Of a stretch of 64,000 bases of DNA, positions 39,798-51,500 are shown in pieces. Under the pieces are notes generated by a model. It was not told where the DNA came from and made no database searches. It worked only from the letters and a program-made list of their open reading frames with translations. Every line of letters starts with the position of its first letter. Within the stretch, counting starts at the first letter, position 1. The stretch spans positions 185,505 through 249,504 of the forward strand of contig NC_018263.1 in assembly GCF_000227135.1 (NCBI RefSeq), given 5' to 3'. Source of the stretch: Leishmania donovani. Its lineage: Eukaryota; Euglenozoa; Kinetoplastea; Trypanosomatida; Trypanosomatidae. Both the position numbers and the translations under genes were made by a program.

Positions 39798-42700
39798 TGA
39801 AGTCTAATGGTGTTGTTTGTGTTGTTGTCGTTTTTTTCGTCTCACATGTGCTTGCCTGTGCTATCTTACTGCTCTTGTGTGTGTACGTTGTAACTGTTTT
39901 ACTAGGGCGCGTCGCGAGCGCGGGTGTGCTTGTGTTCGATGCGACAGTGCATTGGTGGTGTCTCTGATGCTGAGCGGCGCAGCATGTTTTCCTGCATCTC
40001 TTTTTCTTGTTTTTGGTGTTTGTGGCGTTTTTCTTTGTTTTTCAATGTGCTGTGGATCACTTTTTTTTCTCGGTGGCTGTCGTTAGGGAAGAAGGTACTG
40101 ATGAAGTGTTTGCGCGCACCTGCACACGTTCTTGTTTCTCGCTCCTTTTTTGAGTTGTGGTGTCTGCCATGCGTTCTCGCTTTCTTTCGTGTGATTCACT
40201 TACGACGTTCTTTTTCTTCCCTCGTACTTGTAGTCGTGTTTCTTTCCACATTGTTCGTCAAGGTCTTGCCGTTGTCAGCCTCGCGTATATGGGCGTGTGT
40301 GTATCTGCAAGTGTGTGTGATGGTAATCTTTTTCCATTGCCATTGTTTTGCGGTTTCAAGTCACTTTTCTTCCCCTTTTAGGCATGCCTAACTTCATCAG
40401 CTCAACCTTTTCACCCAACCGTTGCCTCTGCAGTTTGGTGCCGCTGTACTCGTACGCTTGTGTGCGCTTGACCATGTTCGTGATGTCTGCTGCTCCCCGT
40501 CTTGTGGATCGCCCCTCCTTGTGTGATCCCTGCCACGATGCCACGGCCCGTTTACGGGAGCCACGGAGAACAGGGCAGGGGGGCGGCCCGGCGGCGTGCG
40601 CTAGTCACCTCGTCTGTTTTTTTTTTTGTGTGCTCGCTGTTTCTTCTGTTGGTTTTTTATTGTATCATACCTTCTCCCCACATGGCTTGCCTCTTGCCAC
40701 CGTTCCCTCGTCAAGACTCATTTAACGCCCCCCTCCTCCTCCCTCGTTCCCTCCCGCCTTTTGCTCTATCGTTGCTGTTCTGCTAGGGAAACAGGGTTCG
40801 ATTACCGCAGTGGAAAAAACGAAACAACAACAAAAAAAAAGGTAAACCACGGAAGCGAAAAAAAAAAACGAAATAAAAAGCATTGAGAAGGGGAGGGGGG
40901 CTGTAGAGAACGCAGCGACCGTCTCGATTTCATGCGCCGGGGCAGCAGAGAAAGAGGGGGAGAGTGCGCGCGCGCGAGGTGGTGTGTGCCGCCTTGTAAG
41001 CTCCGCTGCAGAACCCTCCAACTGCAGTTTCTCTCTCAGCGATGCTCACGTGTCGTGATAGCTGCGTTTTTCACAGCCACGGAGGTGCCAAAGTGCGATC
41101 TGCAGCAGCTGTGTTGCACCCCCTCACCTCTGCATCCCCTGTCGAGTTGGGATGCGCAAATGATGCCACGACAGCCCATCGACTCGCAGGAAACGGAGCG
41201 GTTTTCGACGGCGAATGGGACGTCACCCTGAAGGGCACCTAGGGGCGACCTCCCACCGGCTCCTCCTTTGCCTGACGCTCTAATGCGCTCCCTCCCTCCT
41301 CAGCTTTCTTCTTCCATGCTTGTTTCACGTCCTGTCGCTTTTCTTGCTCTCTCTTCTCCGTTCTAATCGCTTCTCCGCACATGAACACTTACACAACGCT
41401 CTTTCTGTTCTTCGCTGATCTGCTGTGCTGATGCGCCTGGATCTCTCTCACCCCGCCTCAACCCTCTCTGTTACCTGTCGTGAGCACCACACACAACGGA
41501 TGAGCATCCACACACACATACACAAACACATACACACACTCACACTCTCGTTAAACTGGATGCAGGAAAAAAAAACGTTAGTACGCTGCCACTTTGCTCT
41601 GTTAACAGTTACCATCCTTGCTATTCACGATTGCTTCCCCTCTTTTACCTATCTTGGTGTTTCTCCTTGTTTTTTTTTTCTTCTGCCCCTTCTCCCCTCT
41701 CTTTAACGTCTTGGCGCATCCATCTGCGAACTCACGCACCTGCATCCACACCCTCACCCACACCCCGTTCAAGGAGGCGCACGCCACTTGCTTCCCACGT
41801 TTGACTGCTGCTGCTGTTTAGGGGCTGCGTCGTGTGCCGCTTTTTTCTTCCTTCTTTCGTTCGTGCGTCGTACGTTGAGCGAGAGTGGAACAAGTAGATA
41901 CCACAAAAAAAATAAGGGGGAAGACAGAAGGCAAAAGGAGGTGGAGCAAGCTTTTTTCTTTGGCGGCGACTCGACTTTCACTTCGTTCACCTGCAGATCT
42001 GCACGCTCCCACACATCATCGACAGGATCGGAGCGTTTCGCATCCTGCACGAAACACATACACACACGCGTACACACAAAGCCCCAGATATATTTCACCT
42101 GCTTTCCTTTTCCCGCTTTCTTTACTTTCGTCGCCTCCCCTCCTTGGCGCTCGCTCTCTGCTTTTTTTTGTTTGTCTCAGGCCGGGCAGAGCGCGGTGCC
42201 TGGAATTGCCCTCCAAAGAAACAAACGTGCGAAACAGCAACAGAGAGCATCTGTCACTTTATCAGCGTTACAGCCCTCCCCCTCCCACTTCTCTCTCGGC
42301 TCTGCACCCATCCGCGCATCTGAACAGCACCCGCTCGCACTCAACATCTGTTGCTCTCTCGATTGGTTTACCCAGCTAATTGGAAAAGTTCTCCTCACCC
42401 TCTACCAGCCATCGGCCCATCACGGGGGGAAAAAAGAAGCGGTCGTGGCCACACGGAACAAAAAAGAAAGTCCTTCTCCTCCCCATCTCCCAAAAAGAGG
42501 AGTGCGTTAGTTTCTTTTTGTTTTCTTTCTTGTGCTTACAACACCCTCCCCCTTACGTCGGCTGTTTTTGTTTTGTGGTGCCTGCAGTTGCTTGAAATTC
42601 CTTCGCACAAGCGTACTGAAAAAGGACGAGCCACTCGTTCGGTCCTTTAGGAAACCAAAAGGGACGCTATCGATCCTGCGCAGGGTAAGAGGGCGCAGTT

Positions 42701-44068
42701 GGTAAGTGGCGTAGACTCACCGCTCACCGTGCCTCTCTTTCCTCCCTCTCGCTCTGCCCCTTTCTCAAGCCCACGACAGCAGCAGCAACAAGGAGAGAGC
42801 AACAACAACAAACGCGAAAAAAAAACAAAAGAGGAAAACGAATTAAAAGAGGGCGTTTTATACACACAAACGAACCCTCTTCGTTTCTTTTTTTTTTCTG
42901 TTTCTCCCTCTTTCGTTCTTTCTCTCTCCCGTGTTCCACCTCCGTTTCTCTTCTTTGTCTTTCCGTTTTCTCTTCGTGCCATCGTCCCTTCCTCCCCCCA
43001 CTCCCTTCCTTTCCTTTCGCTCACCTCATCTGACAATCAGCCTCTGTTCCCGGCTTACTGTGAGTCATTTTCTTCTGTTGTTTGCCTTTCGGCGATCATG
43101 CGTTGACGTTTTTCGCTTTTCTTTCTGCAGCGCAACACCCCCTTTGCCCGTTCACTCTCCTAGTGGCCTCGCCTGTTCCCACACTCTCTACATGGTGCTA
43201 CTGAGGTTTGCTTTTTCGTTTTTGAGTCTTGCCTTGGTGTTTGCTCTCCGACTCTCCCTATCTTCCTCTCTGTCTCACACCACATTTCGTTTCTCTCTTT
43301 CTTCCCCCCTCTCCCGGAGCGTGCTTATATCTCTATAAAGCGTTGAGCCCCTCTCTCTGTCGGTCTTTCTTCATCTTTTTAGTATTTGCCGTTTACCTGG
43401 TTCGTTTCTCTCTCCGAGTTTTTTGTTCCCACTGCGTGGCCTCTTTTTCCGTTCTGCCGTCTCTTATCTGTTTTGCTTCACCTGCATCTGCCCACTCCCC
43501 ACTTTCAGCGCTTTATCGGTTCTCGAGTTGTCTTCCTTTCTGTGCCTCTCCCTAGCTTTTCTTTTTCTTTTCGGCTGCCACGGCCATCCTCATCTTGTCG
43601 AAGATCATTTGCCGATCAAGACTTCTCCACTGCGCATAGAGTTCTACGCTCTGAGTGAGACGCTGACCCAGGCTAGTGTTTTCTGTCCTTTCTAGCCGTT
43701 GTCGTCGTCGCTGCATTGCTGCCCTGTCGAGTATCCCTTTGACTTCTCCCTCCCCCTATTGTGGCTTCTTCTGTGCTTCTGCAGGTACGCCGCGGCGCTG
43801 CTGGGCTGAGGTTCGCCAAACGGAGAATCTCTACCGGTGCCGCTTCCGTTTCGCTTTTTTTTCTCTTGTGTGCTTGTTGTTGGGCGGAGCGTGTGCGCGC
43901 ACGTGTGTGTGTGTGATCCCCTTGGCTCCTCTTTTTTCTTTGTCCCCCCCCCCTGTGCATGGGTGTCTTGCTCTTTCCTCCCGGCCACGGTTTTCGCCTT
44001 TTTTGCGCATTTTTTCGTTTGTATTTTTCTTCCCCTCTGCCGCTCTCTCTTGTCTTGCGCTTCAAACC
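39798..44068 (+). other. 4.3 kb spacer ahead of ZC3H31
   Basis: No gene is supported. Extremely T/C-rich with many homopolymers and CA stretches (about 41512-41545). Short ORFs such as 41042-41242 have no domain. A C/T tract at about 43740-43780 ending TTCTGCAG at 43784 is a likely trans-splice acceptor, giving the ZC3H31 mRNA a 5' UTR of about 285 nt. Confidence 0.55.
43783..43784 (+). promoter_or_regulatory. Candidate spliced-leader acceptor AG
   Basis: TTCTGCAG ends at 43784 after about 40 nt of C/T-rich sequence. The upstream part of the open frame (from 43676) would be split by it, supporting the ATG at 44069. Confidence 0.45.
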
Positions 44069-45586
44069 ATGCCTAGTGGGAACCCGCAGCACCGCAACTG
44101 GAGCTCTTCCAACTCGGGGGAAGTCGGATCGCGCCAGAGTCCCGTATCCACCTCGGAAGGCCGCCGCAGCCCCAATGGGCGTCGCTCCTACCAAGAGCGC
44201 ATCACGACGGTGCGCTTTATCCAGCCATCGACGGGCGAGACGATGTGCACGAAACTGAACCGCGTGCAGCGAACCAAGACGAAGCCCGAGAACGACGCGG
44301 AGCTGTGCGAGAGTTTTCTCAAAGGCCACTGTGATTCTGGCAACGGGTGCCAGTACGTTCACGTGCCAAAGCAGTACCTGTGGCGCCTGCTGAGCCCCCA
44401 TGTGGACCCCAAGACGCTCTTCTACTATCCTGGCTTCAACGTACGCTGCTACACCCCTGACATGAACGTCTACTACGACATCCCTAGCGAGTTCATCTAC
44501 CAAACGAAAGGAAGTGACCGCTACGTGGAGCTCTTCAACGACAACGGCGACAACTTCAAGGACAAGTGCCGTCTGTGCCCAAACCTACAGTCGCACGGCA
44601 TCTGCGACAACAACGAGCAGTGCGACGACATACACTGTGCCGTGGCCGACCTCGATCAGTTTCCGCACATTGCCACCCACCGCGCCACCAAGGAGGCTGT
44701 TGCCCGCTATGAGCACATGCCACCAGAGCTCATCGTGCGAGTCTACCAACCCAACACACCAGGCGACGGCATGGACTTCAACGGCGACGATGTTCTTCGA
44801 ACAGCAGGTGCCACACAGTACGAGGACGCTTACAAGCAGACCGGGGGCATTCCGGCGCTGAAGATGCAGCATTGTGCCCACTTCCAAACGAAGAAGCTGT
44901 GCCGCATGGGTGACGGCTGCCGCTTCCTGCATGTCGTCTCCGTTGCGTTAGCCAGCCCCGCGCCGGATGAGGAGGCGTCGATCCGCTCGTCGCCGGCCCC
45001 AGCAACGACAACGGCGTCTGCCACCAGCGCACCTAGCGCGGCCACCCCCACCCCCACCGCGGCGAAGACGCCCACAGCAACGACGATTACAGCTACCGTA
45101 ACCGCAGGTCGCCAGCTGCGCGAGGAGGACGTGGCGATGAACGCAGCGGCTGAGATGGCGGCGATTGCGATGGCCGCCGAAGAGCCGCTATACATTGGCT
45201 CTCACGTGGACAACACCGTGCCACAGGGTTCGAGGAACGGACGCCTACACAAGTACGGCACGCAGGCGATAGTGCCGCAACAGCCGCAACCGTATCAACC
45301 GCCGCAGCAACCGAGCTCCATCTATCCCTACGGTCCAGTGTCGATGGGAGCAGTGAAAGAGCGCGTCTCGCCGGTGCAATACCGCTCCAGCGGGCGTCTA
45401 TCGCCTATTAAAGTAGTCGTGACGCCGGGCCAAATGGAGGGGGCGCCAGCGCAGCGCCTTTCGCCGATGTCTCTGCCGAGTGGTGGCTCATCTGGGACAC
45501 CTACACAGCAGCCCCATAGTCGCACTTCGCCGCTGCGCCGCAACAACCCTTACTCACTCTCGCCCTCCTCCACGAGCCTTAACTAA
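44069..45586 (+). CDS. ZC3H31: Three-finger CCCH protein, ZC3H31-like
   Basis: A 505-residue RNA-binding-type protein with three CCCH fingers: C-x7-C-x5-C-x3-H at 80-98, C-x8-C-x5-C-x3-H at 170-189 and C-x8-C-x5-C-x3-H at 269-288. Between fingers 1 and 2 is a conserved stretch (about 113-166: V-x-C-Y-x-P, Y-Y-x-I/V-P, Y-x-T-K-G-S, F-N-D-x-G-D-N-F-K) shared with the gene at 61827. Before finger 1 lies a short segment of T-x-V-x-x-I-x-P-x-T-x-x-x-x-x-K-L-N-R type, also shared. The C-terminal half is Pro/Thr/Ala/Gln-rich and disordered. Trypanosomatids rely on such proteins to control mRNA stability and translation. As I recall, T. brucei ZC3H31 lies next to ERK8, which fits the order here. Start: the ATG at 44069; the frame upstream is pyrimidine-derived and Cys/Phe-rich. 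Confidence 0.82.
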   Translation: MPSGNPQHRNWSSSNSGEVGSRQSPVSTSEGRRSPNGRRSYQERITTVRFIQPSTGETMCTKLNRVQRTKTKPENDAELCESFLKGHCDSGNGCQYVHVPKQYLWRLLSPHVDPKTLFYYPGFNVRCYTPDMNVYYDIPSEFIYQTKGSDRYVELFNDNGDNFKDKCRLCPNLQSHGICDNNEQCDDIHCAVADLDQFPHIATHRATKEAVARYEHMPPELIVRVYQPNTPGDGMDFNGDDVLRTAGATQYEDAYKQTGGIPALKMQHCAHFQTKKLCRMGDGCRFLHVVSVALASPAPDEEASIRSSPAPATTTASATSAPSAATPTPTAAKTPTATTITATVTAGRQLREEDVAMNAAAEMAAIAMAAEEPLYIGSHVDNTVPQGSRNGRLHKYGTQAIVPQQPQPYQPPQQPSSIYPYGPVSMGAVKERVSPVQYRSSGRLSPIKVVVTPGQMEGAPAQRLSPMSLPSGGSSGTPTQQPHSRTSPLRRNNPYSLSPSSTSLN

Positions 45587-48500
45587 GCGGCATCAGAGGC
45601 GCACCACTACCGTCATCGCAATCCAGCACACCCTCCCCCCTTACACTTGTATCATTACACTGACTGCCGTTGTACTCGCCGGAGTGCTCATCGCCTGGCA
45701 ACGTGTGCGGCGTTGGCGACCTCCTTGGTACCCCCTCACTTCCTCTAGTACCAGCAGCACACACGCACACGCACATGCTTACGCTGACACAGTTTCGTCG
45801 ACGCGCATGACCAGACCTCCTTCCTTTCTTCTTATTTGCCAACTTGGCCCTTTTTCTTGCCCTACCCTCTTCCTTGCCCTTCCTGAACCTTTCCAGTCCC
45901 CCCCCCTCCTCCTCCTTGTTCTCCCAATCACTTTCCCTCCGTTTCTTATAAACATGGATCCCCTCTTGCACGCCTTCTTTTTTGTTTTCTTCCCCTTTTG
46001 TTCGCTTCCTCCTCTCCCTCATCTCTCCTTGCTCCGTGCTGCTTTTTTGTTTTGCCTGTTGTTACATGGAGAGCGACACAATGCCGCCTCGTCTCACCCC
46101 ACCTCCCCCTCTCTTCTACTTTCATTCTGCGCTTGCCGCTTTCCTTTCGATGGTCTCTTCTGTGCTCCTCAACGAGCCCGTGCCGACTCGACGAGAGGAT
46201 ACCGCGAGAGAATTGCCTTTATCACCTGCATACTCCTCTGGTGTCTTGGCAAGGGGATCTACAAGCGTGGTCGTGCTACCTGCAAGCGCGCCGGGTGATG
46301 CTCTTGTGCCTTACGTGTGTCTTGCTTGAGGTTTGATGCCTTCTGTGTGTATGAGCGCGCATGCCTGCCCGATATGCTGCGCGCTTGTCGTGCATAATTC
46401 TCTTTGTCACTTCTCCGTGCGCTAGTACGATACCTCCCTACCCCAACGAAAGGGGAACAAAGAGGAGCATAAAAGATGCTCGCGAAAAGCTCATAGACAA
46501 GCAAAGAAGAACAAGTAAACGGAAAGATGTCGGCGATTTGTCAGATCATCTGACTGTGACTTAACCCCATCTGCGTTTTTTTCGTTTTTATTCTTGAGTG
46601 ATGTACTCTCGGTGCCGTGGTTTTCTTTCAAAATACGTTTGGCACATTTTTTATTTTTCCTGTTGGCGTCCTCATGGTTTGCACCCCTCCTTGCTTTTTG
46701 TTTTCTTTTCCGAGCCTCTGCGGCCGCTGAGCATGCGTAGCTCGACTCCTGCTCGTTACGTTCCGCACCATTTCCTGTTCCCTTTTGTTTTCTGTTCGGT
46801 TGTGAATTGAAAGGATCAACCAGGAAAACGAAGGGAGAAGATGTGATGCAATCAGGAGAGGAGGCCAACACTCGAGTAGTTGCACACGTGCTCTCCCTTT
46901 TTCAGGTTCAATTACCTTCAGACAAACCCCCGGTCGCACAAGCCCACACGCATCCTCGTATAGTGTGCTGGAGAACATATCTTCCAACTTTCTTCTCTTC
47001 CGCGCGCATCGATTGCAGTGTGTCTAGAGTGAGTAGGTAACTGTTTCCTTTGAGTTTTCTTATATATATACATATATATATATATATAGGTTTTTGACAC
47101 TTATCGTGCTACGCTGTTGGCTGCATCGAATTCTCTGCGCGTCTTTTTGAACGTGTGTGTGTTTGTGCGTGCATGTCTCTTCATGCGTGTGCGCTTCGCA
47201 TTATGGAATTGCCTCTTCCTTTTCCCTCTATGCGTTCCCTCCTCCCGCTCGTCCTCCCCTCTTCCACACTTCGCTTTTTTCTTCCCCTCTGTTGTTTCTG
47301 ACGTTCACCTCTCTTCCTCTCTTCATTTCGATTAAACACGCCAATTGATGTTAACTGGAATCACTCTGCGCACATCCCTTCACCTGTTTGTGTGTGTCTT
47401 TCTCTTCTCTCTTGCTTCCCTTCCCTCGTCCGCTTTTTTTTTTGATTTTTCTTGTCTTCGTTATACTTCTCCCTCCTGCAAACGCGGGACTGTTCTATCG
47501 CGCAGCACCACAGAAACACGTCTCGACTTCAAAATGCTTTTTTGTTGTTGTTGTGTATTTTCATTCCCGTTGCTCTCTTTTTTCTATTGTTTTCTCTACA
47601 CCCCTCTTTCTTGCTTACACTTCTCTTTTCGCATTTCTGCGCGTGTGTGCGTGTGTGCTGTGTCCGGTTTTCTCTCTGTTTTGTAGGTTCTTCTCATTTT
47701 TTGTTTCGATTATTTTTATTTGCCTTGATCTGAGTCCATCGGGGAGGCTGCCTACATGTTTTTATACACTCGTGTTCGCGAAATCCACCCGTCCATTCAT
47801 TCACCACGAATACTATGCTTTTTGTTTGCTCTCTCCTCTCATTTTTCTTTTTTCTTCTGCTCTCTTCAGCTCCGTGATCTCTTTTCACGTTACTTTTTTT
47901 TTTCGTCGCTTCGCTCTCCTTCTCTTTCGCTTGACTTTGCGGGTGCAGGAGTGGAGCTGGGGCACCGGTGCTGTTCTCTCTCTGTCGCTCTCTCGCTGGT
48001 CCTGCGTTCTACTCTCTTCAGTTTTTGTGTAGGACTTTCGTCTGTTGTTTTTTGAAACATGCTTTTTCCGCTTTTTCCGTTTTTTTTTTTATGCAGCCGT
48101 TCATCTTCCTCCATCCAACCTCATCCCCGCATGCCCCTCCCCTTGGCTCGTCTCTCTCTCTCTCTTTCCCTTCGTCGCCCTCAGATGTCCTGTTCACTTT
48201 CTTTTCCGTCTTCCACAGAGACCTGCTGCATGTGTTCTCCGCGGAATGAGCGGCGGCACGCACACGCCGAATGAAGAATGAAAATGTACGCCAGACGATG
48301 GTGGTGTGGCAGTGAGAGAGAGAAAAAGAGAGACTGGGGGGAGGAGAAGGAGCGGGGACAGAAGTGTTAGAAGGTGTGCACGAATAGAAAATATACACAC
48401 AGTGTGTTACTGTTGTTATTGCGCGGCTTTTACTCCTTTCTTTTTTTTTTTGCGTTGTTTTTCGAGTCTCTTTCTTTTTGCGCATGGGGGTTTCTCGGTG

Positions 48501-51500
48501 TTGTTCTCGTGCTGTGTTTAACCCTCCCGCCAATTTTATTGATTCCTTTGCTGACCGCTCATGATTTCCTCTTCTATCACTCGCTCGCTGCATTCACGTT
48601 ATCTGTTCTCTGTGCGCGTTATTTGTTGCTGTCTGCGCGCATGAGGGCTCTTCGTCGCTTGCTTTGCCTTGATTTCTTTCCTCAAGCTAGCGCGTGTGAT
48701 CTCTCCCCTCCCGATGGCTTCCCCCGCTTTCTTTATCTCATCACATCGAATTTTCTTGTTCTTCCTGACTGTGAGGTAGTTTGCTCTGTTGATCTGGACG
48801 CGGAGATTTTCTCCGGATCCTTCTTGTACCGCTCCGCAAGAACTCTCCATCTCACATAATTACGTGTGCTTTTCTTTTTTTCGAAAGTTTTGCTTTGTGT
48901 TCAGGGAGGTCTACATCGATTTACACACACACACACACACACAAGTTCACGGTCCCTCCCTCCCTGAGCTGGCCCCACGCAGATATGCGCTCCTGTGCGC
49001 CTCCGAAGAGAGAGAAAAAGACTGTTATCATCGTTCATAATTACCTATGTAGCCGCAAAGCAGCGCGCAGCTCGCTGGTAAGTAGAGATGCACAGCACCA
49101 CTTCACGCCGTAGCACTCTGGGTCGTACATGCGTGAAGGCGGATTGCGAAAGACAGGTGGGCTAACGAGGAACGAGTCAAGAGGAAATCGAGGCGGTGAG
49201 GGGGAATGGCTTCAAGGGCGGCCGGCGCGAAGGGCTCACGCGCGCTTCGCCTCTAGCTCTTTTTACTGTTTGCTTGGCGTCTTCTATCCACTTCTACTCT
49301 TCTTCTGCTTCCGCCGTTTCCCCTTCGTCACCTGTCTGTAGGGATGTCGCTCTTGTCCCCCCGACCCTCTTATCCTCCACTTTACCGACTTCCTCTCGTG
49401 CTGATGACTCTTCGCCATATCGGACTGAGCGTGATCGTTGCCTTTCAGCGGCCAGCATGATGAAGCGAAGAGGCGAGGACGTGTGCCAATGGTGGCAGCA
49501 ATCGACTAGGTTGTGGTGGTGATGTGTGTCCAGGCTAGATGCACGCGCATCTGGGAGTCTTGCATGCGAAGGTATGTGTGACGCCTGCTAAACCATTTCC
49601 AGCCCTGCTTGCCTTCTCATTTCTACGTACCGCGTTCTCTCTCCATATTCGCTTCAAAATGCCATCGTTTTACTCTTCACCATCGCTGTTTCTCTTTCCC
49701 CTGTCTATCGCACCGCGTGCGTTGTCTCGTAGGCTCTCACACCCTTTTCCCATTTCTTCTTATGCTTGCTTCCCGTAGATCGGGGTGCGTGTGTGTGTGT
49801 GTGCCTCCTGTCCCGTCGGATGTCCCAGTCGATGCTTTTCGTTTTTTTTTTTCAAAATTTCGCTTGATCGATGGGCGTTTCTCAAGTATATGTCGTCCTC
49901 CAATTTACCCACTTCCCCTCTTTGCCTCCGTGGCTGCTCTCTCTCTCGCGGACGCTGATGTCTAATGAGCTATCGAGCGAGTCGCCTGGTGAAGGGGAGG
50001 GTGTGGCCTTCCACGCATGCTGCATTCCCTCGCATTCTCCTTTCTGGTGTCGCTCTCCCCCTTGGATTTTTCTCCCCTTTTCCTCTTTTTTACTGCGTCA
50101 CTCTGCCTTTGCTTTTTTTTTGTGTTGCTGTTTCGTTTGATTTTCGTTGTTTTCGTTATCTTTTTTTTACACGTGGCGCGCTGCTCCGTTTTCTAGCCCT
50201 TGGCTCCTCCTCTGCTTTTGGGATGTGTGCCATCGCACCTTTCCCTAACACCCGCCCACCCACCAAGGCTGTTGTGGGATGTCAATGGCTCCATCGCATC
50301 CAACGAAAGGTGGAGGGGGATGTCAGGCAAGGGCCAAACCATGTGGCGAGAGAAAAGGCCGGATAACCGGCACCAATGAGGGAAAGGAAATGACTAGCAT
50401 CCACATACACACAGACACGCAAAGAAAAAGAGGAGTGCAAGCGTTTTTTTTTGGCTTGACCTCCGAGCCTCATACGTGCGTAGATGTGCTCGGAAGAGGA
50501 CAAGGGCAATCCTGCAGACTTGTGAAGACAGAGAAGAAAGCAAGTGAAATATGAAGCGAAGGGCACCTCTGCTTCTTTTCTTCTTTCTTTGGGATCTTTT
50601 TCGGTGACTGGAATGGGCAGAAAACAAAGATGCGGCAGTCCTCGAAAAGGGGGGGGGGGAGGAGGAGGATACTGCCTTTTCGTGTGCTTCTCCCCTTCTT
50701 GCTGTCATTTCTCCGCTGCCTCCTTTCACGTGCCCCTACCGCTGCACCTTCTCGTCCCCTTCACTCATCCCAACTCTGCGGATATGCTCTTTGTAAGCGC
50801 TCTTTTTTTTCCGGCCCTCTCCCCTGCTTCCGGCCTTCGTTGTAGCTCCCTGGTGCTGATGCGGGGGCACATTCGAATTCGTCACAATTCCTGCAGCAAT
50901 GTGTTTGAACGCCTTGCTGGTGCGCTGTTGTTTGGTTTCCACACCTTCGCTTCTCACTCGCACCCTCACGGTTCCCCCAGGTCTCGTTGTTGTTGCGCCT
51001 TATCCGTCACCTCGCCCCTTTTCTTCTTTTTCCTCTTTTCCAGGTGTTCTTGGTTTCCGTTTTTTTTTTTCGTTTTTTTTTTCCTACCTCGTTAGCTCGG
51101 CTTTGGGATGCTTTGATTCTTTTTATCGTAGATGCTCTTCTGGATGTTGCACGTGACTTCTTTCGTTGTGGCCCCTTGCTCTGCGTCTGCGGTGCGCGCG
51201 TGCTCCTCCTCCCGTCCTCCTTTTCTCTTTTCCTTGCTTTGCGTAGTTTCGCCCTTGCTCCTTTGTGTTCAGCCATTTGTGTATGTATCTGCGCGTTTTC
51301 TTTTTTGTTCCTTTCCTCTCTTGCTGCGTGTGCGTGCGTGTTACTGCCGTCTTTCTTTTCTGCCCTCTCTCCTGTGGTGTGCGTGCTTGTTTTTGTTTGT
51401 TTGGCCAGTTCTAGCCGCCATTGTGTCTTCCCTTTTTCGTTTCATTTCGCCCCTTCCCTCCCCCGTCTTTCCGCTGTGTGTGTGTGTGCGTGCGTCCTCC

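Noticed and set aside
40790..40825. GGTTCGATTACC, like a tRNA T-loop
   Set aside because: No T-stem pairing, no acceptor stem or D-arm upstream, and the surrounding sequence is homopolymer-rich.
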